Positions 10,305-18,231 of a stretch of DNA of 64,000 nt are shown here, piece after piece. The translations under genes were made by a program, and so were the position numbers. The stretch is taken from contig NZ_GG666046.1 of NCBI RefSeq assembly GCF_000156575.1, positions 166,135 through 230,134 of the forward strand, read 5' to 3'. The stretch is from Anaerococcus lactolyticus ATCC 51172 (lineage in GTDB: Bacteria; Bacillota; Clostridia; Tissierellales; Peptoniphilaceae). The notes beneath the pieces were generated by a model. That model was not told the origin of the DNA, made no database searches, and saw nothing but the letters and a program-made list of their open reading frames with translations. Every line of letters begins with the position of its first letter. Position 1 is the first letter of the stretch.

Positions 10305-10976
10305 ATGAATATAGGAATTTTAGTAGCAGTTGAATTTGATGCTTTTTATAACATCTACAAAGAACCAATCGAAAGGTACAAGCATGGTAGCTTTGAAGTT
10401 TTGAAATACCATATCCATGGCAAGGATGTCTTTGTTTGCCCTTCAAGTGCAGGGCAAATTCGTGCTGCAATTGCTATGACCCTTCTACTTGATGTTTATA
10501 AGTGCACTACCATTATAAATTATGGGGTTGTGGGCGCTTTAAATGATCGCAAGGTGGAAGAGCTTACTGTTGTGGAAAGTGTGAGCCATTACGAATGGGA
10601 CACATCTGATGTAGATGACGTAGCAAAAGGCCAATACGAGATTTTTGATGATGTTGCTATGAAAACTACGGGCAAGCTTGTAGATTTGGCAATGAAGATT
10701 GACCCACACTTGGAAAAAGTTAAGCTTGCTTCAGGTGATAAATTTATAGCAGGTCTTGATGCAAAAAGCAAGCTAGCCAAGGAGTGGTCTTGCGATATTG
10801 TCGACATGGAAGGAGCTGCTATTGCCCTAGCCTGTCACTTGTATGGGGCAGATTTCCTCATGATAAAGGCAGTATCAGATGCACTAACTGAAGGTGGAGC
10901 AGAGTTTTATGCAAATTTTGAACGTGCGTCAAAAGTCGCAGTTGGGATAATTGATGATATCATCAAAGCTCTTTAA
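10305..10976 (+). CDS. 5'-methylthioadenosine/S-adenosylhomocysteine nucleosidase family protein
   Basis: 223 aa purine-nucleoside phosphorylase-like fold. Signs: MNIGILVAVEFDAF at the N-terminus, the SSAGQIRAAIA segment, the CDIVDMEGAAIA motif (normally VDMEAAAIA, which positions the ribose) and KAVSDAL, whose Asp is the catalytic proton donor of MTA/SAH nucleosidases. The reaction would split adenine from MTA/SAH in the activated methyl cycle. It is somewhat divergent from canonical mtnN (EVEAF in place here as EFDAF), so a relative acting on another nucleoside is possible. The 150-base leader contains an AGGGCC/GGCCCT hairpin (10210-10247) of unknown meaning. Confidence 0.78.
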   Translation: MNIGILVAVEFDAFYNIYKEPIERYKHGSFEVLKYHIHGKDVFVCPSSAGQIRAAIAMTLLLDVYKCTTIINYGVVGALNDRKVEELTVVESVSHYEWDTSDVDDVAKGQYEIFDDVAMKTTGKLVDLAMKIDPHLEKVKLASGDKFIAGLDAKSKLAKEWSCDIVDMEGAAIALACHLYGADFLMIKAVSDALTEGGAEFYANFERASKVAVGIIDDIIKAL

Positions 10977-11098
10977 TTTTTGCTCTAGGGATAAAATTCA
11001 TTTATAAAGTGAATAAATTTGGGCTTTTAAAGAGGAAAATATCTGTAAAATGATTTGGGAATTGAAAATATAAAGATTTTTAATAAAAATTGGCAAGC

Positions 11099-11126
11099 AA
11101 AAAGCAAGGCATGAACCTTGCTTTTT
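11099..11126. terminator. bidirectional terminator between the nucleosidase and superoxide reductase genes
   Basis: AAAAAGCAAGG / CCTTGCTTTTT, 11-bp perfect stem with loop CATGAA. It lies between convergent genes. Confidence 0.88.
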
Positions 11127-11132
11127 AAAATA

Positions 11133-11486
11133 CTAAATTTCTGCTGAATTTTCCCAAAGACCGTGGATGTTGCAATAAGAAAGTGCGTAAACTTCGCCGC
11201 CCTTGTCTGTTTTAACTCTTGCTTCAACACATGGTTGGGTGAAGATTTCTTCTTCACCGTGAGCCTTGAATTCATAAGAACCAACTTCGATTGGGAATTT
11301 TGCTCCTTCTGGTTTGAAGAAAACTTTGATCCATGCGATGTGGTGTTCAAATGTGTTTGGGTGAGCAACTTCTTCACCAACGTTAGCCTTGATGTGAACA
11401 AGACCATCTTCTTTGGCGATGTGGATTACTGGAACGTGTTTTTCAGCTTTCCAATCAGCAGTTTGAATTGTTTCTGTTAGTTTCAT
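11133..11486 (-). CDS. class II superoxide reductase (neelaredoxin)
   Basis: 117 aa. Reduces superoxide to hydrogen peroxide without making oxygen, a defence typical of anaerobes. The single Fe(His)4Cys centre is readable: the EKHVP motif (Glu15, Lys16, His17), HPNTFEHH (His42 and His48), and CNIHGLW (Cys105, His108). There is no N-terminal rubredoxin-like desulforedoxin domain, hence class II. A good ribosome binding site (AGGAAT) and a TATAAT box lie just upstream on the minus strand. It appears monocistronic. Confidence 0.94.
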   Translation of the reverse strand: MKLTETIQTADWKAEKHVPVIHIAKEDGLVHIKANVGEEVAHPNTFEHHIAWIKVFFKPEGAKFPIEVGSYEFKAHGEEEIFTQPCVEARVKTDKGGEVYALSYCNIHGLWENSAEI

Positions 11487-11632
11487 ATTATTCCTCCATA
11501 TATTATAGTCTACATTAAATAATATACCCTAGCTGATGATTTATAAACACTTATTTTTCAACAAAGTTACTTTAACAAATTACTATATTGCAAATAATTC
11601 TTCTTAAAATATAATTAAATAAAGGAGCAACT

Positions 11633-12067
11633 ATGGATAGGTTAAAAGAATTAAAAGAAGCAAGAGAAGCCGTAGACCAAGTTATTGTAAGGATAGATGC
11701 AGGAATCAAGCAATTAGAGTCAGCATCATCTTGGGGTATCCTAGATATTTTAGGAGGAGGCTTAATTTCAAGCCTTGTTAAAAGAAACAAGATAGGAGAG
11801 GCAAATCGTAGCCTAGAAGAAATATCGTCTAGTCTTAAATCATTGAATAAAGAACTAAGTGATGTTGATATAAGCTTGCCAGATACCATACCAGATAGTT
11901 TCTCAGACGAGTTATTTGACATGGTTTTTGACAATATCTTCACCGACATAAGAGTCCGAGGAGAAATAAAAGAAAACTTAGTTGCCTTAAAAGAATTAAG
12001 ATACGCCATAGTAGGTCTAGGTGAGAAGCTCGAAAAAGAAATAAGAGAATTGGAAGCGAAAAATTAA
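11633..12067 (+). CDS. conserved hypothetical coiled-coil protein
   Basis: 144 aa, no signal peptide. Two long amphipathic helices (about 1-30 and 55-75) flank a central SSWGILDILGGGLISSLVKR segment. The pattern SWG-D--GGG--SS--K is one I have seen in uncharacterised Firmicutes proteins, but I cannot assign a function. It has AAAGGAG upstream and is followed 13 bases later by the isochorismatase-family gene, probably in the same operon. Confidence 0.65.
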   Translation: MDRLKELKEAREAVDQVIVRIDAGIKQLESASSWGILDILGGGLISSLVKRNKIGEANRSLEEISSSLKSLNKELSDVDISLPDTIPDSFSDELFDMVFDNIFTDIRVRGEIKENLVALKELRYAIVGLGEKLEKEIRELEAKN

Positions 12068-12080
12068 GGAGTAGGAAAAA

Positions 12081-12614
12081 ATGGACGTATTATTAGTGGT
12101 TGATTTGCAAAATGACTTTGTAGACGGTGCCCTTGGTAATGAGGGCAATGAGAAGATAGTCAGTCCGATTGAAAAATTGGTGGATGATTTTAAGGGTGAA
12201 GTGATTTTTACTAGAGATACTCACGAGGAATCTTATTTGGAAAGTCTTGAGGGCAAACACCTACCTGTGACCCACTGCATAAGGGGAAGTAAAGGATGGG
12301 AAATAAAAATCCCTACCAAGGATAAAAAGATAATAGATAAGCCTTCTTTTGGGTCTTATGAACTTGTTGATTATCTTAAAGACTTAGATAAAAAAGAAAA
12401 AATCAAAAATATTTACATGGTTGGAATTTGTACAGACATCTGTGTCCTATCAAATGCTATCATGATCAAAAATGCCCTTCTTAATACAGAGGTGACAGTC
12501 ATTGAAGACTTGTGCAAGGCTACAAGCGAAGCTGCCCATCAAGCAAGCCTAGTCGCCATGGCATCCTGTCAGGTAAATATAATAAAATTTGCTGATTTTA
12601 GGCAAGAATTATAG
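12081..12614 (+). CDS. isochorismatase-family hydrolase, nicotinamidase-like
   Basis: 177 aa cysteine hydrolase. Asp8 in LLVVDLQNDF and the Cys in GICTDICVLSNA are the catalytic pair of the nicotinamidase/isochorismatase fold, and FTRDTH fits the metal-binding region of nicotinamidases. The likely reaction is nicotinamide to nicotinate for NAD salvage. Isochorismate hydrolysis is unlikely, as no siderophore genes are nearby. Start ATG follows AAGGAG; a strong terminator begins right at the stop. Confidence 0.82.
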   Translation: MDVLLVVDLQNDFVDGALGNEGNEKIVSPIEKLVDDFKGEVIFTRDTHEESYLESLEGKHLPVTHCIRGSKGWEIKIPTKDKKIIDKPSFGSYELVDYLKDLDKKEKIKNIYMVGICTDICVLSNAIMIKNALLNTEVTVIEDLCKATSEAAHQASLVAMASCQVNIIKFADFRQEL

Positions 12615-12645
12615 GCTATGAGTTTCAGTACTCATAGCTTTTTTT
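12615..12645 (+). terminator. terminator after the nicotinamidase-like gene
   Basis: GCTATGAGT / ACTCATAGC, perfect 9-bp stem, 6-base loop, then seven T. Confidence 0.9.
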
Positions 12646-12710
12646 GTTGGATTTTTTTATATAATATTTTTATTTGCTATAATAGAAATAGAAAAACTAA
12701 AGGAGCTTTT

Positions 12711-13433
12711 ATGAAACTTGAAATTTGTATTGATTCATTTGATGGGATGGTTGGTGCTTTTTATGGTGGGGCTGATAGGGTTGAGATTTGCTCGGCTTTA
12801 AGTCTTGATGGGCTTACACCAGATGTTGGTCTTGTTGATATTTGTTGTGAGTATGAAGATATAGAAAAATTTGTCATGGTTAGGCCAAGGCCAGGACATT
12901 TTACATATGATGATTTTGAGCTTGGCCAGATGAAGGCGACAATTATTGCTTTTAAGGATAAGCCAATCGATGGCTTTGTCCTTGGTGTCCTTGATGAGGA
13001 GGGTAGGCTTGATATAGAAACTATGAAGGAACTTGTATATTTAGCTTTTCCAAAGAAGGTTGTTCTTCACAGAGCTTTTGATTATTCAATCGACGGTGAG
13101 GAAAAAATCGAAGAGTTGATTAAGATGGGATTTGAAAGAATCCTAACTTCTGGCAAAAAACCAAAAGCTGTTGATGGTTTGGATTTGATAAGGGACTTGC
13201 AAATTGAATACGGAGATAGGATTGAAATTATGGCTGGCTCTGGGGTTAATCATGAAAATATCAAAGAAATTTACGAAAAAACCGGCATAGAAAATTTCCA
13301 TTTATCAGCTAGTTACACAGGCCAAAGCGAAATTGCCTATGATAATTTTGGCAAGGCTTTTGATGATTATAGGTGGACCAGTTCCGGCCTTGTTGAAGCA
13401 GCGAGATTAGCTATTGATGACTTAAAAAAATAA
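12711..13433 (+). CDS. cutC: copper homeostasis protein CutC family
   Basis: 240 aa from ATG 12711, set by AAAGGAG 5-6 bases upstream. The family signatures are present: LEICIDSFDGMVGAFYGGADRVEICSAL at the N-terminus (seen as KLEICIDS and GGADRVEICSAL), VMVRPRPGHFTY and a TIM-barrel body with ILTSGKKPKAVDGLDL. CutC is named for copper tolerance in E. coli but its biochemical role is unsettled. It stands alone between a terminator and the lactate dehydrogenase gene, with its own A+T-rich promoter region. Confidence 0.9.
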   Translation: MKLEICIDSFDGMVGAFYGGADRVEICSALSLDGLTPDVGLVDICCEYEDIEKFVMVRPRPGHFTYDDFELGQMKATIIAFKDKPIDGFVLGVLDEEGRLDIETMKELVYLAFPKKVVLHRAFDYSIDGEEKIEELIKMGFERILTSGKKPKAVDGLDLIRDLQIEYGDRIEIMAGSGVNHENIKEIYEKTGIENFHLSASYTGQSEIAYDNFGKAFDDYRWTSSGLVEAARLAIDDLKK

Positions 13434-13525
13434 AAATTGTGATTTGAGTCATAGTAATTTTTCCAATCTTTGTTAAAATAAAAATAGAATTTAGAAAGTT
13501 AAATAAGTTTTACAAAGGAGGAAAT

Positions 13526-14482
13526 ATGATTAAAGATAGCAAAATTATTTTGGTTGGTGATGGTGCAGTAGGTTCATCTTTTGCCTATGCTTCAACAATC
13601 TTAGGTATAGGTAGGCAGCTTGGAATTATAGATTTAAATGAAGATAAGGCTGAGGGTGACGCTATGGATCTCTCAGATGCCTTATCATTTACTAAACCAA
13701 AGGAGATTTTCAAGGCAGATTATTCTGATTGCAAGGATGCAGAAGTGGTTGTAATCACAGCTGGAGCCCCACAAAAACCAGGTGAAACCAGACTTGATCT
13801 AGTAGGCAAAAACCTAAAGATTTTTAAGGATATGATTGGTAAGATTAAGGATTCTGGCTTTGAGGGAATTTATGTAGTTGCTTCAAATCCAGTAGACATC
13901 CTAACCTATGCAACATGGAAATATTCTGGTGCTCCTGCAGAAAAGGTAATCGGTTCTGGTACAAGTCTTGATACATCAAGGTTTAAAAAAGAAATTGCTT
14001 CCCTAATTGGCATTGACCCAAGAAGTGTTGATGCTTTTATCTTAGGTGAGCACGGGGATACAGAATTTCCAGTATGGTCCCATACCAATGTTGGCGGTCT
14101 TCCAATTTATGAATGGGTAGCCAACCACTCAGAAGTAGACGAAATGGCCCTATTAGATACTTTCGAAAAGGTAAGAAACGCTGCCTATGAAATAATAAAT
14201 AAAAAGGGAGCAACTTTTTACGGTATAGGCATGGCTCTTGCTAGGCTTGTAGAATCTATCATAAATGACGAAAATTCAGTATATTCAACCTCATCCTACC
14301 TTGATGGTGAATATGGAGAAAAAGATATTTTCATTGGTGTTCCATCAGTAATCGGCAAGGAAGGCGTAAAGTGGGTAATAGATGTGCCACTTACAGATAC
14401 CGAAAAAGAAAGAATGAAAAAATCAGCTGACACCCTTAGAAAGGTAATGGTTGATTCTGGGCTTGTAGAAGATAAAAATTAA
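13526..14482 (+). CDS. ldh: L-lactate dehydrogenase
   Basis: 318 aa NAD-dependent enzyme reducing pyruvate to L-lactate to regenerate NAD+. Rossmann motif VGDGAVGSS at the N-terminus, Asp of the second beta strand in GIIDLNED, the substrate-loop GETRLDLVGKN with its Arg, and the catalytic ILGEHGDTEFPVWS with His paired to an upstream Asp. The Gln/Arg pattern around APQKPGETR indicates lactate rather than malate specificity. Monocistronic, with a strong terminator downstream. Confidence 0.95.
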   Translation: MIKDSKIILVGDGAVGSSFAYASTILGIGRQLGIIDLNEDKAEGDAMDLSDALSFTKPKEIFKADYSDCKDAEVVVITAGAPQKPGETRLDLVGKNLKIFKDMIGKIKDSGFEGIYVVASNPVDILTYATWKYSGAPAEKVIGSGTSLDTSRFKKEIASLIGIDPRSVDAFILGEHGDTEFPVWSHTNVGGLPIYEWVANHSEVDEMALLDTFEKVRNAAYEIINKKGATFYGIGMALARLVESIINDENSVYSTSSYLDGEYGEKDIFIGVPSVIGKEGVKWVIDVPLTDTEKERMKKSADTLRKVMVDSGLVEDKN

Positions 14483-14486
14483 TAAA

Positions 14487-14522
14487 AAAATAAGGGAGTA
14501 GGATTCTACTTCCTTATTTTTT
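14487..14522 (+). terminator. terminator after ldh
   Basis: AAATAAGGGAGTAG / CTACTTCCTTATTT with loop GATT, one G-T pair, then T-run. Confidence 0.88.
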
Positions 14523-14591
14523 GCATAGTAAATTATTTTAGTTTAAGGATATGACAATCTTCCTTATTGTGGGGAATTATACGTTGTAATT

Positions 14592-15137
14592 TTACCCAAC
14601 GCAGAGCCTATTTATATCCCCATGGCTCTTATAAATAGTTTTATAAGATTTTTTTATCTTATTGTAGTGATCAAATAATTTGATTTTTTGATCCTTGTCG
14701 GCATATACTTTCCAGTAGCCGTTTACTAGAAACTTAGCCCCCTTATTTTCTATAAAACCAACTACGTCCTCATAGGGGTAGCCAAGAAAAATACCTATTT
14801 CGTGGGGAAAAGATTCTTTTTTAAACCTATATTTCAAATGCCTAATGCATTGATCAAGGTCATTTGTCTTATAGCCCAGAGTTGATAAGAGGTTTTTTAT
14901 CTTTGTTTGGTTTATTACGTAAGATAATTTTGCGGGTCTATAAGCAAAAATTTGAGCGGTTTTTTGGTCGGTCTTAAGTATTTCTACGTACATATTTTTC
15001 TTGTTAAGTATTTCATTCCACTCAGAGACCATTTTTTGGATGTTGATATTTTTAATGTTTTTAAAAGTAAATAGATTTGCGATTTTTTTATTAGCTAAGG
15101 TCTGTGATGCGTAATTAACCAATAAAAATTCATTCAT
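14592..15137 (-). CDS. DUF3793 family protein
   Basis: 181 aa, no signal or membrane segment. The C-terminal half has the DUF3793 hallmark FPHEIGIFLGYPYEDVVGF and the following GYWKVYAD. The biochemical role is not known; in anaerobic Firmicutes it is often beside a flavodoxin and is thought to be iron-related. Here it begins one base after the flavodoxin stop, so the two are co-transcribed from the promoter at 15.69 kb under two Fur-like boxes. Confidence 0.85.
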   Translation of the reverse strand: MNEFLLVNYASQTLANKKIANLFTFKNIKNINIQKMVSEWNEILNKKNMYVEILKTDQKTAQIFAYRPAKLSYVINQTKIKNLLSTLGYKTNDLDQCIRHLKYRFKKESFPHEIGIFLGYPYEDVVGFIENKGAKFLVNGYWKVYADKDQKIKLFDHYNKIKKSYKTIYKSHGDINRLCVG

Positions 15138-15138
15138 T

Positions 15139-15573
15139 TTATTGTAAGGCTTTAGCTAAATCTGAAGCTGCCCTTCTACATTCTTTTAAAGCATCGTCAT
15201 CTGGATAATCATAAGCAATTAGTCCATCACAAACTAGGTTTATACCGTCACCTTCGCATCTTTCTTGCCAAGTGTGCATCCATTCACCCTCAGCCCATTC
15301 ATAAGAACCAAATATTAAAACAGGTTTATCTGAAAGAGATTTTTCCACGCTTTCAAACATAGGTTCAAATTCACCTTCTTCTAATTCTTCAGATCCCATA
15401 GCTGGACAACCAAAAGCAAATCCGTCATAATTTGCTACATCGCCTTCGCTGAATGAAGAACAATTAATTACTTCTGCTTCTAAATCAGAATTTTTAAGCT
15501 CATCAGCTATTTCATTTGCCATGGCTAGAGTGTTACCGGTACCTGACCAATAAACTATTGCTACTTTTTTCAT
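15139..15573 (-). CDS. flavodoxin
   Basis: 144 aa short-chain flavodoxin, a cytosolic FMN electron carrier that replaces ferredoxin when iron is scarce. The phosphate loop WSGTGNTLAMA follows the first strand (KVAIVY), and the FMN-isoalloxazine contacts fit FGCPAMGSEEL and FGSYEWAEGEWM. Upstream on the minus strand are a textbook promoter and two Fur-type palindromes, in line with induction by iron limitation. It is the first gene of the operon with the DUF3793 gene. Confidence 0.94.
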   Translation of the reverse strand: MKKVAIVYWSGTGNTLAMANEIADELKNSDLEAEVINCSSFSEGDVANYDGFAFGCPAMGSEELEEGEFEPMFESVEKSLSDKPVLIFGSYEWAEGEWMHTWQERCEGDGINLVCDGLIAYDYPDDDALKECRRAASDLAKALQ

Positions 15574-15610
15574 GTTTTTCTCCTTAATTTGATTTCGTAA
15601 TTTATGATAT

Positions 15611-15653
15611 TAATAATCCTTATCAATATTTATGAGACTGATAATCCTTATCA
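15611..15653 (-). promoter_or_regulatory. two Fur-like operator boxes upstream of flavodoxin
   Basis: TGATAATCCTTATCA (15639-15653) matches the 7-1-7 Fur consensus TGATAATnATTATCA at all but one position; a second copy TAATAATCCTTATCA lies at 15611-15625. Start-to-start distance is 28 bases. Both lie between the -10 box and the flavodoxin start codon, where a bound repressor would block transcription. Confidence 0.75.
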
Positions 15654-15665
15654 ACATCTATCCTA

Positions 15666-15694
15666 ATAATAAACTATTGTTTGGTTCTTGTCAA
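15666..15694 (-). promoter_or_regulatory. sigma-A promoter of the flavodoxin operon
   Basis: On the minus strand: TTGACA (15694-15689), a 17-base spacer, TATTAT (15671-15666). Transcription would start near 15659, just ahead of the Fur-like boxes. Confidence 0.82.
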
Positions 15695-16158
15695 GCATTT
15701 TTTTATTTTTTTATTAAAAAATGAAGAAAAGCTAGATTTCAATCTTTATATTATAGTATATGTAAAAAAATAGGGTAAAAATTCTAGTTTGAAAGATAAG
15801 AATACTAAATTTTGGCAAAATATAAAAATTAATTAAAAAACTATATATAAATCATATTATTTCTAAATTTGAATTCTTTTTATATAGGTGTATTATAAAG
15901 TGAGGACACAAAAAAACAAAGGTTAATAATCATAAATCTAAAGTTTAGATAATGAAAGATAATGAATATAAATATTCGGATTATTAATTTAATAATGAAG
16001 TAAAAATAATATAATATGATTAATACTTTATTTTCACTGCAAATTGATTATTAAAATATAAGGCTAAAAGATTTTAACAAAAGCAAAATCCTATTTTATT
16101 GAAATTATTAAAAGTCTCAGTTTATATTTTTTGGTCCTATTTAGAAAGGAAGTTAGTG
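15695..16158. other. A+T-rich intergenic region with a 15-bp palindrome
   Basis: About 460 bases without a credible gene. The one feature that stands out is the perfect palindrome ATCTAAA-G-TTTAGAT at 15936-15950, a plausible operator for the MMPL operon downstream. The rest is long A/T tracts with several possible -10 hexamers (for example TATAAT-like strings near 16010) that cannot be ranked by eye. Confidence 0.4.
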
Positions 16159-18231
16159 ATGAAAAAAATATCAAAATTTATTTCATACCATCCTAGGTTG
16201 GTACTTTTGGTGATGACTCTTTTACTAATACCATCATGGATTGGCTATAAGTCCACAGGGGTAAACTATGATATCCTATCATATTTGCCAGAAAATCTTG
16301 AGTCTACTCAAGGCCAGGAAATCCTTGATAAGGACTTTAAGAATGCTGCTACGGGTATGCTTATCCTAAGGGGAACTGACCACGATGCAGACAAGTTAAA
16401 AAAAGAAATATTAGAAATAGATGGGGTTGAGGATGTAATTTCAAAGTCTTCAATCGTGGGCGATACAGTTCCTAATGAATTTTTGCCTGATGAGATTAGG
16501 AAGGCTTTTTATGCGAAGGATTCAACTCTTTTGATGGTTAAATTTTCTGAGTCATCTTCGTCTTTTAAGACTATGGAGGCTATAGATCATATAAGGAATC
16601 TTGAGTCAAAGGAAAAATACCTAAGTGGTATTTCTTCTTTGGTTAAGGATACTAAGGACTTAATTGATAGGGAAACGCCGATTTATGTTGGCTTGGCGGT
16701 TGCCTTGGCTCTTGTTGTTTTATCTTTGGCCAATGAATCAACTATTATCCCATTTCTCTTTATGCTAAATATAGGTTATGCAATTTTGTATAACTTTGGG
16801 ACAAATTTTTTCTTGGGAGAAATTTCCTATATTACTAAGGCAATCGCAGCAGTTTTGCAACTTGCTGTTACAACAGATTATTCGATTTTCCTTTACCATA
16901 GGTATGTAGAGAAGAAAAAGAAAAATGAAAGCAACAATGAGGCTATGGCTAAGGCTATTGATTCGACTTTAGCATCTATCTTTGCCTCTTCCCTTACAAC
17001 ATTTGCTGGATTTTTAGTGCTTTTATTAATGCAGCTGGGTCTTGGTAAGGATATAGGTCTTGTAATGAGTAAGGGAGTGCTTTTAGGACTTATTTCAACA
17101 GTTGTAGTCTTGCCACCAATGATTCTCCTTGCTGAAAAACTTGTAAACAGGTTTAACCACAAGGTTTTACTTCCTGATTTTTCAAGGATAGCAAATTTTA
17201 CAATAAAACATAGGAAAAAACTTTTTATAGTATTTTTGATTTTGTTTATCCCAGCTGTCTATGGGGCAAGAAATACTAATCTTTATTACAATTTGGACAG
17301 GTCACTTCCACAAGATCTTGACTCTATTGTTGCCCTAAACAAGATGAAAAAAGACTACAATATGGCCTCAAGTCACTTTATAGTGGTCAAGGAAGACCTT
17401 TCAAAAACAAGTGTAAATTCGATGATAGAAGAAATTAAAGATGTGGAGGGGGTAAATAATGTCCTAAGCGTAAATTCAATGACAGGCCTTACTGTGCCAA
17501 GCGAAATATTACCTCAAAAATTAAAGCAAAACTTCGTTCAAGACGGCTATCAGATGATCATGGTTAATTCAGAATACCAAACAGCGTCAAATGAAGTTAA
17601 TAACCAGATTGCAGAAATTGATAAAATTGTAAAGTCCCATGATGCTGATGGAAAAGTTACAGGTGAGGCAGTTTTAACAAAAGACTTGACAATCCTATCC
17701 GATAGGGATTTTAAGATGGTAAATATCGTTTCGCTTATAGTGGTATTTCTAATCATAGCCTTAGTTTTCAAGTCATTTGCAATTCCGATTATTTTGATTA
17801 GTGCAATTGAACTTGCGATTTTCATAAATATGGGAATTCCATTTTACTTTGGCCACACCATTCCATTTATCACTTCGATAATTATAGGTGTAGTCCAATT
17901 AGGTTCAACCATTGATTATTCAATACTTATGATGGATAGGTTTATCTTTGAATATAAAAAACATAGAAATCTAGAAAAGGCACTTGATTTGTCAGTAAGG
18001 GAAACATCAAAATCAATAGTTACATCTGCACTTTCATTTTTCGCAGCAACTATTGGTGTAGGTATCTACTCAAAGATGGAAATTGTATCAACTATTTGTA
18101 TATTTTTGGCTAGGGGTGCGATAATTTCAATGCTTGTAATAATTATCTTCCTACCTGCCATAATAGGGCTTACAATTCCCTTTATCGAAAAAACTACAAA
18201 AGGATTTAAGGAAGGAAAAGAAAATGAATAA
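16159..18231 (+). CDS. MMPL/RND family transporter
   Basis: 690 aa from ATG 16159 (AAGGAAG upstream). Two repeated halves, each with one N-terminal membrane helix, an extracytoplasmic loop of about 150 residues and five more helices, as in the YdfJ/MmpL branch of RND permeases driven by the proton gradient. The repeated motifs TTDYSIFLYHRY and STIDYSILMMDRF occupy the same place in each half and carry the Asp-Tyr pair of this family. It overlaps the next gene by 8 bases. In Firmicutes such transporters are paired with heptad-repeat secreted proteins, which suggests a joint envelope or export role; the substrate is unknown. Confidence 0.88.
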   Translation: MKKISKFISYHPRLVLLVMTLLLIPSWIGYKSTGVNYDILSYLPENLESTQGQEILDKDFKNAATGMLILRGTDHDADKLKKEILEIDGVEDVISKSSIVGDTVPNEFLPDEIRKAFYAKDSTLLMVKFSESSSSFKTMEAIDHIRNLESKEKYLSGISSLVKDTKDLIDRETPIYVGLAVALALVVLSLANESTIIPFLFMLNIGYAILYNFGTNFFLGEISYITKAIAAVLQLAVTTDYSIFLYHRYVEKKKKNESNNEAMAKAIDSTLASIFASSLTTFAGFLVLLLMQLGLGKDIGLVMSKGVLLGLISTVVVLPPMILLAEKLVNRFNHKVLLPDFSRIANFTIKHRKKLFIVFLILFIPAVYGARNTNLYYNLDRSLPQDLDSIVALNKMKKDYNMASSHFIVVKEDLSKTSVNSMIEEIKDVEGVNNVLSVNSMTGLTVPSEILPQKLKQNFVQDGYQMIMVNSEYQTASNEVNNQIAEIDKIVKSHDADGKVTGEAVLTKDLTILSDRDFKMVNIVSLIVVFLIIALVFKSFAIPIILISAIELAIFINMGIPFYFGHTIPFITSIIIGVVQLGSTIDYSILMMDRFIFEYKKHRNLEKALDLSVRETSKSIVTSALSFFAATIGVGIYSKMEIVSTICIFLARGAIISMLVIIIFLPAIIGLTIPFIEKTTKGFKEGKENE

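Noticed and set aside
11163-11480. Plus-strand 105-codon frame opposite superoxide reductase
   Set aside because: It is the antisense shadow of a well-supported gene and is rich in Phe, Trp and Cys without any family resemblance.
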